From Gemmatimonadota bacterium (lineage in GTDB: Bacteria; Gemmatimonadota; Gemmatimonadetes; Longimicrobiales; Gaopeijiaceae): DNA of 64,000 bases. The notes beneath the pieces were generated by a model, which was not told the DNA's origin, made no database searches, and saw only the letters and a list, made by a program, of their open reading frames with translations. The position numbers were made by a program, and so were the translations under genes. Positions 15,274 to 24,020 of this stretch are shown in pieces; the stretch's first letter is position 1, and the number at the start of each line of letters is the position of its first letter. The stretch spans positions 1 to 64,000 of the forward strand of contig JAPPGM010000128.1 of assembly GCA_028874995.1 (NCBI GenBank). Reading direction: 5' to 3'.

Positions 15274-18153
15274 ATGAAATCGAAATTGCTTCTGCTCGGA
15301 ACGCTTATCGCATTGAGCCAGCCCGCTGTCGCTGCGGCCCAGGGCACGCTGCGGGGCACCATCACTTCGGCCGGGACCGGCGCGGCGGTGGAGGGGGCCC
15401 AGGTCCTTCTTACGGACCTCAACATGGGCGCCAACACCATGGCCGGCGGCGCCTACGAAATCACCGGCATTCCGGCCGGAACCCACGAGGTGGAGATTCG
15501 TCTGATCGGCTATCAGCTCGTGCGCCGTGAAGTCACCATCACCGACGGGGGGACGGCCCGCCTCGACGTCGCCCTGACCGAGGTCGCGCTCGAAATCGGT
15601 GCCGTGGTCGCGGTTGGGACTCGTGCGGAGCCCAGGACCGTGACCGAATCGCCCGTCCCGGTCGATGTGATTCAACCGCGGGACCTCGTCCGCCAGGGCG
15701 ACACCGACTTCGCGAACGTCCTTCGCAACGTGGTCCCCTCGTTCAACGTGAACATCCAGCCGATCTCCGACGCGGCGACCTTCGCGCGGCCCGCCAACCT
15801 GCGCGGCCTGGCGCCGGACCACACCCTGGTCCTCGTCAACGGCAAGAGGCGCCACCGCACGGCGGTCATCACCTGGTACGGAAACGGCCTCGCCGACGGC
15901 TCCCAGGGCCCCGACATCGCGCTCATCCCCGGCCTGGCCCTCGGACAGGCCGAGGTGCTGCGTGACGGGGCGTCCGCCCAGTACGGGTCGGACGCGATCG
16001 CCGGGGTCATGAACTTCGTGCTGAGGAACGACCGCTCCGGCGGCTCCATCGAGGTCAAGTCGGGCGGGAACATCTTCGGCCAGACCAGCGAGCCCTTCGA
16101 CCAGGGAAGCGTCCCGGGCGACGGTGAGATGTACACCGTCGCGGGCAACTTCGGCCTGCCGCTCGGCGAGACCGGCTACCTGAACCTGACGGGCGAATAC
16201 GGCAACGCCTGGCCCACCGACCGCAGCCTTCAGCGCGACGACGCCACCGCGCTGATCAACTCCGGCAACACTGCCGTCCGCTCGCCCGCTCAGATCTGGG
16301 GCTCTCCCCAGGTCAGCAACGATTTGAAGCTCTGGGCGAACATGGGCTATGTGTTCGACAACATGAAGTTCTATTCGCACGGCGGTTTCGTAAGCAAGCA
16401 GGTCGAAGGCGGGTTCTATTTCCGCAACCCGGGCACCCGCAGCGGTGTCTTCGGAACGCGGAACGCCGACGGCGAGCGGATCCTTCTGGTGGGCGACATG
16501 CTCGATGCGGCGGACGGCGTGCTGGACGGATCGGCGGGCTGCCCCGAAGTACGGGTCGACGACAACGGAGTGGTGCAGGACCAGGCGGCATTCAACCATG
16601 TCATGAACGATCCCAACTGCTTCAGCTTCCGGAAGCTCTTCCCCGGCGGTTTCACCCCGCAGTTCGGCGCGAACGTCATGGACGGTTCCGTGGTGGCGGG
16701 GTTGGAGGGCACCTCGGGCGAGCTGGCCTGGGACGCGAGCGCGAGCTGGGGCAAGTCCAACATGGACTTCTACATGTACAACACGGTCAACGCTTCGCTG
16801 GGACCGGACCAGCCCTGCGCCGGAGCCGACAGGAACCTATCCTTCGTCGTGCCGGACCAGCCCTGCACCCCGTGGTTCCACCCCGGGATCTACGACCAGC
16901 AGGAGCAGAACCTCAACCTCGATCTGTCGTACGACTACAGCGACATGGTGAACATCGCGGGTGGCGCGGAGTTCCGGAACGAGCGCTTTGAAATCGTGCC
17001 GGGAGACAGGCCCTCGTGGACGGAAGGCTCGCTGGCCACACAGGGCTTCACGCCGGGTTCCAACGGGTTCACCGGCTTCGGACCGCTGACGGAAGGCGTT
17101 TGGAACCGCAACAACTTCGCGGGCTACCTCGACATCGAGCTCAGTGATCCCGACAATGCCTGGCTGCTCGATGTGGCCGGCCGCGTCGAACGGTTCTCGG
17201 ACTTCGGTACCACGATCAACGGCAAGTTCGCCGCCCGCGTCAGCGTGTCCGAGCAGATGGGGCTCCGAGCCAGCGCCAGCACGGGCTTCCGCGCGCCCAC
17301 GCCCGGGCAGCAGAACGCCTTCAACATCTCCACGATCTACGATCCGGCGATCATGGATCTGACGAACAACGGCACGATTCCTTCCACTTCTCCCCTGGCG
17401 GAGAGATTCGGGGGCAAGCCGCTTACGCCCGAGAAGTCCATCAACATGGCGGTGGGCACCGTGTACGACAGCGGCCCGTTCAAATTGTCCATGGACTTCT
17501 TCCGCATCCAGGTTTCGGACCGCCTCACCACCAGCGCGGACAGGCAGCTCAGTCCGCAGGAGATCGAGGAGCTCATCGGCCTGGGCATCATCCGGCCGGG
17601 TGGCGTACTGGCGCGCTTCCGATTCTTCATCAACGACTTCGCGACGACCACGAACGGAATCGATCTGGTCGGCGCGTATGAGATTCAGGGAGCGGGCGGG
17701 TCCACCACCACGCTGTCCAGCGCGTGGAACTGGACTTCGACCGACGTGACCGAGTTCAACGATACCACGCTCACGCCGCATCGCATCCGGATCCTCAAGG
17801 AGGGACTTCCCGGGATTCGCGGCAACCTCGCCGTTCACCACGCATTTGCCGGCGGCACCCGTTTCCTGGTGCGCGGCAGCTATTGGGGCGGCTACTTCGA
17901 CGGGGAGCAGCCCTACTATGAGTCGAACCCCGAAAACACCATCGACTACCCGGCCCGCATGCTCTTTGATGTCGAGGGCGCACACACCCTGATGAACCGC
18001 TGGACCCTCACGGTGGGCGCGCAGAACGTGCTGAACACCTACCCGGAGGAGTATCCCGGCGCGGCGGCCGGCGTCGGCAACCGGTACGGTCAGTTCACGC
18101 CGTTCGGCTTCAACGGTATGTTCCTCTACAGCAAGGTGGGCTACTCCTGGTAA
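15274..18153 (+). CDS. TonB-dependent outer-membrane receptor
   Basis: A 959-residue receptor. The signal peptide (MKSKLLLLGTLIALSQPAVAAAQ) is followed by a carboxypeptidase-regulatory-like domain (TLRGTITSAGTGAAVEGAQV, about residues 25-105). The plug domain includes PVPVDVIQPRDL and LRDGASAQYGSDAIAGVMNF, and then comes a large beta-barrel ending in the aromatic FLYSKVGYSW, as outer-membrane barrels do. It imports a ligand with TonB/ExbBD energy. No SusD partner follows; the upstream co-transcribed gene is the Tat aminotransferase, which hints at an amino-acid-like or amino-compound ligand (inference). A strong hairpin follows it. Confidence 0.92.
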   Translation: MKSKLLLLGTLIALSQPAVAAAQGTLRGTITSAGTGAAVEGAQVLLTDLNMGANTMAGGAYEITGIPAGTHEVEIRLIGYQLVRREVTITDGGTARLDVALTEVALEIGAVVAVGTRAEPRTVTESPVPVDVIQPRDLVRQGDTDFANVLRNVVPSFNVNIQPISDAATFARPANLRGLAPDHTLVLVNGKRRHRTAVITWYGNGLADGSQGPDIALIPGLALGQAEVLRDGASAQYGSDAIAGVMNFVLRNDRSGGSIEVKSGGNIFGQTSEPFDQGSVPGDGEMYTVAGNFGLPLGETGYLNLTGEYGNAWPTDRSLQRDDATALINSGNTAVRSPAQIWGSPQVSNDLKLWANMGYVFDNMKFYSHGGFVSKQVEGGFYFRNPGTRSGVFGTRNADGERILLVGDMLDAADGVLDGSAGCPEVRVDDNGVVQDQAAFNHVMNDPNCFSFRKLFPGGFTPQFGANVMDGSVVAGLEGTSGELAWDASASWGKSNMDFYMYNTVNASLGPDQPCAGADRNLSFVVPDQPCTPWFHPGIYDQQEQNLNLDLSYDYSDMVNIAGGAEFRNERFEIVPGDRPSWTEGSLATQGFTPGSNGFTGFGPLTEGVWNRNNFAGYLDIELSDPDNAWLLDVAGRVERFSDFGTTINGKFAARVSVSEQMGLRASASTGFRAPTPGQQNAFNISTIYDPAIMDLTNNGTIPSTSPLAERFGGKPLTPEKSINMAVGTVYDSGPFKLSMDFFRIQVSDRLTTSADRQLSPQEIEELIGLGIIRPGGVLARFRFFINDFATTTNGIDLVGAYEIQGAGGSTTTLSSAWNWTSTDVTEFNDTTLTPHRIRILKEGLPGIRGNLAVHHAFAGGTRFLVRGSYWGGYFDGEQPYYESNPENTIDYPARMLFDVEGAHTLMNRWTLTVGAQNVLNTYPEEYPGAAAGVGNRYGQFTPFGFNGMFLYSKVGYSW

Positions 18154-18197
18154 GCCGGCTCATCCTGACGCGGCTTATCCGGGCCGCGGACGCTACC

Positions 18198-18232
18198 CGG
18201 CCCCGGGTCGGCTTCGTGCCGGTCCGGGGCCG
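18198..18232 (+). terminator. 15-bp GC-rich hairpin after the TonB receptor
   Basis: Left arm 18198-18212 and right arm 18218-18232 form a 15-pair stem (two G-T wobbles) around a TTCGT loop, 45 bases after the receptor stop and 24 before the HerA-like ATG. It is a probable terminator, although no T run follows; it could also influence translation of the next gene. Confidence 0.55.
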
Positions 18233-18255
18233 GTGGCTTATCTTGGTGACCCGTC

Positions 18256-19956
18256 ATGAGCGAGCACCCCACCTCCCCTCCCGTCGGCCGTGTCATCGGC
18301 ACCGACCCGGCTACGCCCCTCGAGTTCTGGGTGGCCGTGAGCGAGGACCGCTTCCTGCAGCTCGACGATGTCGTCGTGGTCGAGCGGTCCCTCCCCGGGC
18401 GCTCCGAGCCCATCCGCATCTACGGCATGGTGGCCGACCTGCGCGTCCGGCACGAGGGCGCGCGCTTCGACAGCGATGTTTTCCTGATCGAGGACGGGGT
18501 GCTCCCGGCACAGGTGACCGAGGCCGCGAAGGTGCTGGCGACGCGTTTTGAACCGGAGGTGTTCGTCCCCCCGGTGCCGGGCGAGGTCGTTCGGAAAGCG
18601 GTCGGCAAGGCCCGCGACGAGGCCCTGTTTTTCGACGGCATGGAACGCCGCATTCCGGCCGGCCTCTCGCGCGACGGCGAGGTCATCCACGCCAACCTGG
18701 AGTTCATGGACGGGACGCGGGGCGCGCACGTGAACATCAGCGGCGTATCGGGCGTGGCCACCAAGACCAGCTACGCGGTCTTCCTGCTACACTCTCTCTT
18801 CACCTCGGGCGAGCTGGGGGCCGGCGCCCACAACACAAAGGCGCTGATCTTCAACGTCAAGGGCGAGGACCTCCTCTTCCTCGACCGCCCCAACCGCCAC
18901 CTCGACGGCGAGCAGATGGCGCGCTACACGTCGCTGGGCCTCCCGGCCTCGCCCTTCGCGAGCGTCGAGTTGTGGGCCCCGCCCCGCCGCGGCGACCCCT
19001 CCGCCGCCCCCCGCACCGGCAGCCGCGCCGACGGGGTGACCTCGTTCTTCTGGACGCTGGCCGAGTTCTGCCAGGACGAGCTTCTCCCCTTCCTCTTCGC
19101 CGACGCGGGGGACGAACGCCAGCAGTACACGATCGTGGTGCACAACGTGACGGCGCGACTCCGGCGCGAGGCCAATCCCCTCGACGATGGCGGCGTTCGG
19201 CTCGGCGGAGTCACGTGCCGCACTTTCGAGCAGCTCATCGACGTGATCAGCGACCGTCTGGAGGACGACGCCGACCGGGGCGACTGGGCGGGCCGCTCCA
19301 TCGGCACCGGCACCATCAACGCCTTTGTGCGCCGCCTCTACGCCTCCCGTCGCGACGCCGAGCACCTCGTCCGCGGCGACGTCCCCAACCCCGGCAAGCA
19401 CCGCATCGGCATGCAGGCGCAGGTCGCGGTGGTGGATATCGCGAAGCTGTCGCGGCGGGCCCAGCGCTTCGTCGTGGGGGTGGTGCTCTGCAGGACCTTC
19501 CGTGACAAGGAGGAGACGGGTGCGCGCGAGCCCCTCCTCTTCGTCGTGCTCGACGAACTCAACAAGTACGCGCCGCGCGAGGGACACAGCCCGATCAAGG
19601 AGATCCTCCTGGACATGGCCGAGCGGGGGCGCTCGCTGGGCGTGATCCTGATCGGTGCTCAGCAGACCGCCAGCGAGGTGGAGCGACGGGTGATCGCCAA
19701 CTCGTCCCTCCGGGTGGCGGGCCGTCTGGACAGCGCCGAAGCGGGCCGGCCCGAGTACGCCTTCCTCCCCACCGCGCACCGCCAGCGCGCCACCATCCTC
19801 AAGCCCGGCACCATGATCCTGTCGCAACCGGAACTGCCGGTCCCGCTGGTGCTGGAGTTTCCCTTCCCGGCGTGGGCCACGCGGCCGGATGAGGTGGGGA
19901 CGGCGCCCGGTGACTCGGAGGACACCGGCGATCCGTTTGAGGGTCTGGTGGAGTGA
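18256..19956 (+). CDS. HerA-like hexameric ATPase (HAS-barrel plus FtsK/HerA ATPase)
   Basis: A 566-residue ATP-binding protein. An N-terminal beta-barrel (residues about 10-130: GRVIGTDPATPLEFWVAV) looks like the HAS-barrel of HerA proteins. The ATPase core follows, with NISGVSGVATKTSYA near residues 158-172, Walker B LFVVLDELNKYAP and a sensor/arginine-finger region ERGRSLGVILIGAQQTASEV. The P-loop departs from GxxxxGK(S/T): threonine replaces the glycine before the lysine. It still ends K-T-S, and I recall this variant in bacterial relatives, so activity is not ruled out. HerA pumps DNA for NurA nuclease during end resection. Genes for SbcD, SbcC and a NurA-like nuclease follow on the same strand. 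Confidence 0.8.
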   Translation: MSEHPTSPPVGRVIGTDPATPLEFWVAVSEDRFLQLDDVVVVERSLPGRSEPIRIYGMVADLRVRHEGARFDSDVFLIEDGVLPAQVTEAAKVLATRFEPEVFVPPVPGEVVRKAVGKARDEALFFDGMERRIPAGLSRDGEVIHANLEFMDGTRGAHVNISGVSGVATKTSYAVFLLHSLFTSGELGAGAHNTKALIFNVKGEDLLFLDRPNRHLDGEQMARYTSLGLPASPFASVELWAPPRRGDPSAAPRTGSRADGVTSFFWTLAEFCQDELLPFLFADAGDERQQYTIVVHNVTARLRREANPLDDGGVRLGGVTCRTFEQLIDVISDRLEDDADRGDWAGRSIGTGTINAFVRRLYASRRDAEHLVRGDVPNPGKHRIGMQAQVAVVDIAKLSRRAQRFVVGVVLCRTFRDKEETGAREPLLFVVLDELNKYAPREGHSPIKEILLDMAERGRSLGVILIGAQQTASEVERRVIANSSLRVAGRLDSAEAGRPEYAFLPTAHRQRATILKPGTMILSQPELPVPLVLEFPFPAWATRPDEVGTAPGDSEDTGDPFEGLVE

Positions 19957-20003
19957 AGCACCCGGATCAGCACACTCAACGATCCAAAATGTAATGTCAA
20001 CTT

Positions 20004-20014
20004 TACAGAATGTA
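20004..20014. promoter_or_regulatory. AT-rich spacer with TACA-GAA-TGTA dyad before sbcD
   Basis: The 144-bp gap between the HerA-like gene and sbcD has a strongly AT-rich 50-bp patch (about 19985-20035) that stands out in this genome. It contains the dyad TACAGAATGTA and several further TGTA/TACA words. The composition suggests a promoter and possible operator for sbcDC; no clear -35/-10 pair was found. Confidence 0.35.
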
Positions 20015-20100
20015 CACTACAGTTTACCAGTGCCCGAACAGATTAACTCGGGCGCCACCCCTGCAAGCCTGACCGGCCCCCCTCGCCCCCGCCGCCCCTC

Positions 20101-21258
20101 GTGAAGATCCTCCACACCGCGGACTGGCACGTCGGCCGAACCCTGCGCGGCCGCAGCCGCGCCGACGAACACAGGGAGGTCCTCGACGAGATCGTGGCCA
20201 TCGCGGAGAACCGCGCGGTCGATCTCGTCCTCGTCGCCGGCGACCAGTTCGACCGCGCGGTGCCCACCCCTGAATCCGAGCGGATCGTCTATGACGCGCT
20301 GCTGCGCCTGGCCCGGACCGGGGCCCAGGTCGTGGTCATCGCCGGCAATCACGACAACCCCCGCCGCCTGACCGCCGTTCGCCCCCTGCTCAAGCTGGCA
20401 AACATCAACGCGGCCTCATCGGTCGCACCGCCCGACCAGGGCGGCCTGCTTCACCTCGCCACCCGCTCCGGCGAGACCGCCCGTATCGCGCTCTTCCCCT
20501 TCCAATCGAAGCGTGGAATCGTCAAGGCCGAGGCGCTGATGACCGGGGACCCCGACGACCACCAGAAGGAGTACGCCGACCGCTGCCGCAGGATCGCAGA
20601 CGCGCTCTGCGCCGACTTCACGGCCAACACCGTCAACGTGGTCGTAGCCCACCTGACGGTCGTGGGTGCGGCCACCGGGGGCGGCGAGCGCACCGCCCAC
20701 GTCTTCGACTACTACGTTCCCGCCGACATGTTTCCCGTGGCCGCACACTACGTCGCCCTCGGGCACATCCACAGACCCCAGAGGATCCCGGGGCGCTGCC
20801 CGATCTGGTACGCCGGGTCGCCCTTCGCCCTGGATTTCGAGGAGACCCACGGCGAGCACCGCGTTCTGCTCATTGAGGCGGAGGCCGGCAAACCGGCGCA
20901 CATCGAGCAGGTTCCACTGAAGTCGGGGCGTGCGCTCACCACCATCCGTGGCGGCAGTCTCCAACTGGAGCAATTGGCGGGCACGACCGGGGACGACTTC
21001 CTGCGCGTCATAGTGGAGGAGGCGCCCACACCGGGCCTGGCGGAGCAGGTGCGGGACATGTTCCCCAACGCGGTCGACGTCATCGTGGCCCGGCCGGGCG
21101 AAACCGGCCCTGAGCGCAAGGCGATCGACCCGGGCGAGCTGCGGGATCCGCGCAACCAGTTCCAGCGGTACCTGAAAGAGCGCGGCATCGAGAGCGACGA
21201 GCTGGTGAGGCTCTTCGGCGAGCTGCTGGAGGACGAGTATGCGTCCCCTTCGGCTTGA
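20101..21258 (+). CDS. sbcD: exonuclease SbcCD subunit D (Mre11-like metallophosphoesterase)
   Basis: A 385-residue nuclease with the calcineurin-like phosphoesterase motifs DWHVG (Asp8, His10), GDQFDR, AGNHDNPRR and GHIHRPQ, which bind the two catalytic metal ions. A C-terminal capping region follows. It should act as the Mre11-type 3'-5' exonuclease and hairpin endonuclease in complex with SbcC. The GTG at 20101 is used (KILHTADWH); no strong ribosome-binding site is visible. The sbcC start lies inside the end of this gene (20-base overlap), so the subunits are translationally coupled. Confidence 0.95.
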   Translation: MKILHTADWHVGRTLRGRSRADEHREVLDEIVAIAENRAVDLVLVAGDQFDRAVPTPESERIVYDALLRLARTGAQVVVIAGNHDNPRRLTAVRPLLKLANINAASSVAPPDQGGLLHLATRSGETARIALFPFQSKRGIVKAEALMTGDPDDHQKEYADRCRRIADALCADFTANTVNVVVAHLTVVGAATGGGERTAHVFDYYVPADMFPVAAHYVALGHIHRPQRIPGRCPIWYAGSPFALDFEETHGEHRVLLIEAEAGKPAHIEQVPLKSGRALTTIRGGSLQLEQLAGTTGDDFLRVIVEEAPTPGLAEQVRDMFPNAVDVIVARPGETGPERKAIDPGELRDPRNQFQRYLKERGIESDELVRLFGELLEDEYASPSA

Positions 21259-24019
21259 GCTGGAGGGCTTCACCTCCTACCGCGAGCCCACGGTCGTGGA
21301 CTTCGCCGATACCGACCTGCTGGTCTTCACCGGCGCCACCGGATCGGGCAAGTCCAGCCTCATCGACGCGATGATCTTCGCGCTCTATGGATCGGTCCCG
21401 CGGTACGACCACGTCAGCCTGATCGCACCCGTCATCAGCCAGGGGAAGGTCCGCGCCCGGGTGCGGCTCGACTTCGAGGCGCGGGGAAGGCGGTACACGG
21501 CGGTCAGGGTAGTCCAGCGCACCACGACAGGCGCCACCACCCGCGAGGCCCGCCTCGAGGAACACGTCATCGGCCACCCGGTCAGGACAATCGCGGCCAC
21601 CGAAACGGATCTCTCGGCGAGCGTTCAGAACGACGTGATCGGCCTCGGCCTCGATCATTTCACCAAGTGCGTCGTGCTTCCCCAGGGCGAATTCGCCGCC
21701 TTCCTGCGCGCGAAGCCCGCCGAGCGCAAGCAGTTGCTGGAACGTCTGCTCGGGCTGGGACTCTACGAACGGTTGCGGAAGGCCGCGAACCTGCGGTGGA
21801 AGCTCGAGGAAGGCCGGGCCGACAATCTGCAATGGCAGCTGGACTCGGCGCTCGCGCACGCGACCCTGGAAGCCGTCGGCGCCGCCGAGGCCCGGGTCGA
21901 GGTGCTGGACCGGCTCCGGCGACGCGTTGACGAGGTCTCAACGCAACTGAACGAACTCGACTCGAAGATCCGGGCCGCCGCCGATCGATGGACAAAGGCG
22001 GCATTGCAGTCGGAGCGTCTGGCGGAGGTCCGCGTGCCGGACGGAACGGCCGAGCTGGCGACCCGCCATCGTGAAGCCGAGCAGGATCTCCAGCAATCCA
22101 CCGAGGCGTGGACGGCCGCCTCCGAGCACTTGCGCGGCGCCCGTTCGGCGCGGGAGGAACTCCCCGAGAAGGCGGCCATCGAGAAGGTCGTTGAGCAGCG
22201 CGACCAACTCGCGCACCGGGAAACGCGGATCGCGCAGATCCGGTGCGACCTCGAGGTGACGACGGCGACCGTGGCGGAGGCCATCCGGGTGGAGAAGGCC
22301 CTTCGGGACGAGTTCGCGCGGGCCAGGCAGCGTCTGAAGGAGCTGCCCGAAAGGTCGGAACTGGAGAACATTGCCCAGAGGCACGAGCAACTCCGGCAGC
22401 TTGAGGGCGACTTGGAGCGCACGCGCCTCGAACTGGCCCAGGCCGAGCAGGCATACGACACGGCCGCGCAGGGAAAGACCGAAGCGGACCGGATTCTGGA
22501 AGCCGCCACGGATGCTCTGGAAGCGCTCCGCACCGCCCACAGCGCCGCCGACATGGCCCACCATCTTCAGAAGGGCGAACCCTGCCCCGTCTGTCTCCAG
22601 GCCGTCGCCCGGCTACCCGACCATGACGCTCCCGCCGACCTGGACGCGGCCCGCAGGCGATGCCACGCGGCACAGGAGTCCTGCAGCGGGGCCATCGCCG
22701 AACGGGACCGTTGCGTCTCGGCGCGCACCGCCCGCGCCACCGCGCTGGAACTGCAGAAGCAATCCACACAGTCGCTTCGGCAGTCCCTGGCGGATGCTCC
22801 GGCCCAACCGGCGATCACCACCATGATGGCCGAGATCGCCCGGACGGATGCACAGATCCGCCTGCTCGAAAACCGCCTGAACGACGCGGCCGGCGAGCGC
22901 ACCGCCCGGGAACGCGATGCGCACCACGCCACCGCGGCGCTGGAAGAGCAGGAGAAGTCCGTCGCGACCCTCCGCGACCACCTGGCTACGGCCCCTTCTC
23001 CAGAGGAGACGGCCGCACTGCTGGACAAGATCCGCGCGGCCGACGAGTCGGTGCTTCAGGCCCGAACCGGGGAGGCGTCCTCCCGGCGGGCGCACGACAC
23101 CGCCGCGGAGGCGCACCAGCGCTGGAAGTCGCGGCTCGGCGGCGCCTGGAGCGAATACCACGCCGCACGCGATTCAGTCGCCGAAATGAGTCCGCCGCCC
23201 TTCGCGGACGGAGACCTGGCCGGCTCCTGGGACGCCCTGTTCCAATGGGCCCGCCGCACCCGCGCGGCCACGAAAGCCGTCGTTTCCCAGGCCGACGCCG
23301 ATCGCACCGCCGCATCCCGCGAGAAGGACCGCCTCGATGCGCAGATCCGGCAACGTTGCGCAACCGACGGCATCACGCTCGACCCGGACGAAGCCCCCGC
23401 GCAGAAGGTCTCGGAAGGCCTGGGTGCCGCCCGCAAGGAACTCGACCATCTCCGTGCCACCTCCGAGAAGAGACGGCGCGTCGAGGCGGAAGCCCGCGAG
23501 ACCCGTGTGCGAACCCTCATCGCCAGAGACCTGGGCAGCCATCTCGGCGCAAAGAAGTTCGGCGCCTGGATGCAGAACCAGATCCTCACCTGGCTCGTCG
23601 AAGGCGCCACTGCGCGGCTGCACGAGCTGTCCAGCGGCCAGTACTCGCTCGATCTTTCCGACCGCAACGAATTCCTGGTCATCGACCACCGCAACGCCGA
23701 CGAACCCCGCCTGGCCAAGACCCTCTCCGGCGGCGAGACGTTCCTCGCCTCGCTGGCCCTCGCGCTGTCGCTGGCCGAGCAGGTTGCCAATCTCGCCGCC
23801 CACGGTAGCGCGAAGCTGGAAGCCCTCTTCCTCGACGAAGGCTTCGGAACCCTCGATTCGGAGACGCTCGACGTCGTGGCGGCCACCATCGAACAGCTGG
23901 GCACCGAGCGCATGGTGGGGCTCGTGACCCACGTTCCCGAACTGGCCGGCCGCATTCCGGTCCAGTACCGGGTCACGAAGGTGGGTAACTCGTCTTCGGT
24001 CGAACGCGTGGAGACGTGA
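21239..24019 (+). CDS. sbcC: exonuclease SbcCD subunit C (Rad50-like SMC ATPase)
   Basis: A 926-residue SMC-type ATPase. Walker A is TGATGSGKSS at residues 31-40. Two long coiled coils flank a zinc hook CPVC at residues 449-452, through which two molecules join. The ABC signature LSGGETFLASLALAL is near 830 and Walker B with the D loop, ALFLDEGFGTLD, near 862-872. ATP-driven gating of SbcD allows cleavage at DNA ends, hairpins and protein-blocked ends. The coupled start overlaps sbcD, and the next gene starts one base after this stop, so this is a tight operon. Confidence 0.95.
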   Translation: MRPLRLELEGFTSYREPTVVDFADTDLLVFTGATGSGKSSLIDAMIFALYGSVPRYDHVSLIAPVISQGKVRARVRLDFEARGRRYTAVRVVQRTTTGATTREARLEEHVIGHPVRTIAATETDLSASVQNDVIGLGLDHFTKCVVLPQGEFAAFLRAKPAERKQLLERLLGLGLYERLRKAANLRWKLEEGRADNLQWQLDSALAHATLEAVGAAEARVEVLDRLRRRVDEVSTQLNELDSKIRAAADRWTKAALQSERLAEVRVPDGTAELATRHREAEQDLQQSTEAWTAASEHLRGARSAREELPEKAAIEKVVEQRDQLAHRETRIAQIRCDLEVTTATVAEAIRVEKALRDEFARARQRLKELPERSELENIAQRHEQLRQLEGDLERTRLELAQAEQAYDTAAQGKTEADRILEAATDALEALRTAHSAADMAHHLQKGEPCPVCLQAVARLPDHDAPADLDAARRRCHAAQESCSGAIAERDRCVSARTARATALELQKQSTQSLRQSLADAPAQPAITTMMAEIARTDAQIRLLENRLNDAAGERTARERDAHHATAALEEQEKSVATLRDHLATAPSPEETAALLDKIRAADESVLQARTGEASSRRAHDTAAEAHQRWKSRLGGAWSEYHAARDSVAEMSPPPFADGDLAGSWDALFQWARRTRAATKAVVSQADADRTAASREKDRLDAQIRQRCATDGITLDPDEAPAQKVSEGLGAARKELDHLRATSEKRRRVEAEARETRVRTLIARDLGSHLGAKKFGAWMQNQILTWLVEGATARLHELSSGQYSLDLSDRNEFLVIDHRNADEPRLAKTLSGGETFLASLALALSLAEQVANLAAHGSAKLEALFLDEGFGTLDSETLDVVAATIEQLGTERMVGLVTHVPELAGRIPVQYRVTKVGNSSSVERVET

Positions 24020-24020
24020 A

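Noticed and set aside
18198-18232. Attachment site or integron-like element.
   Set aside because: There is no integrase and it is a simple stem-loop after a gene.
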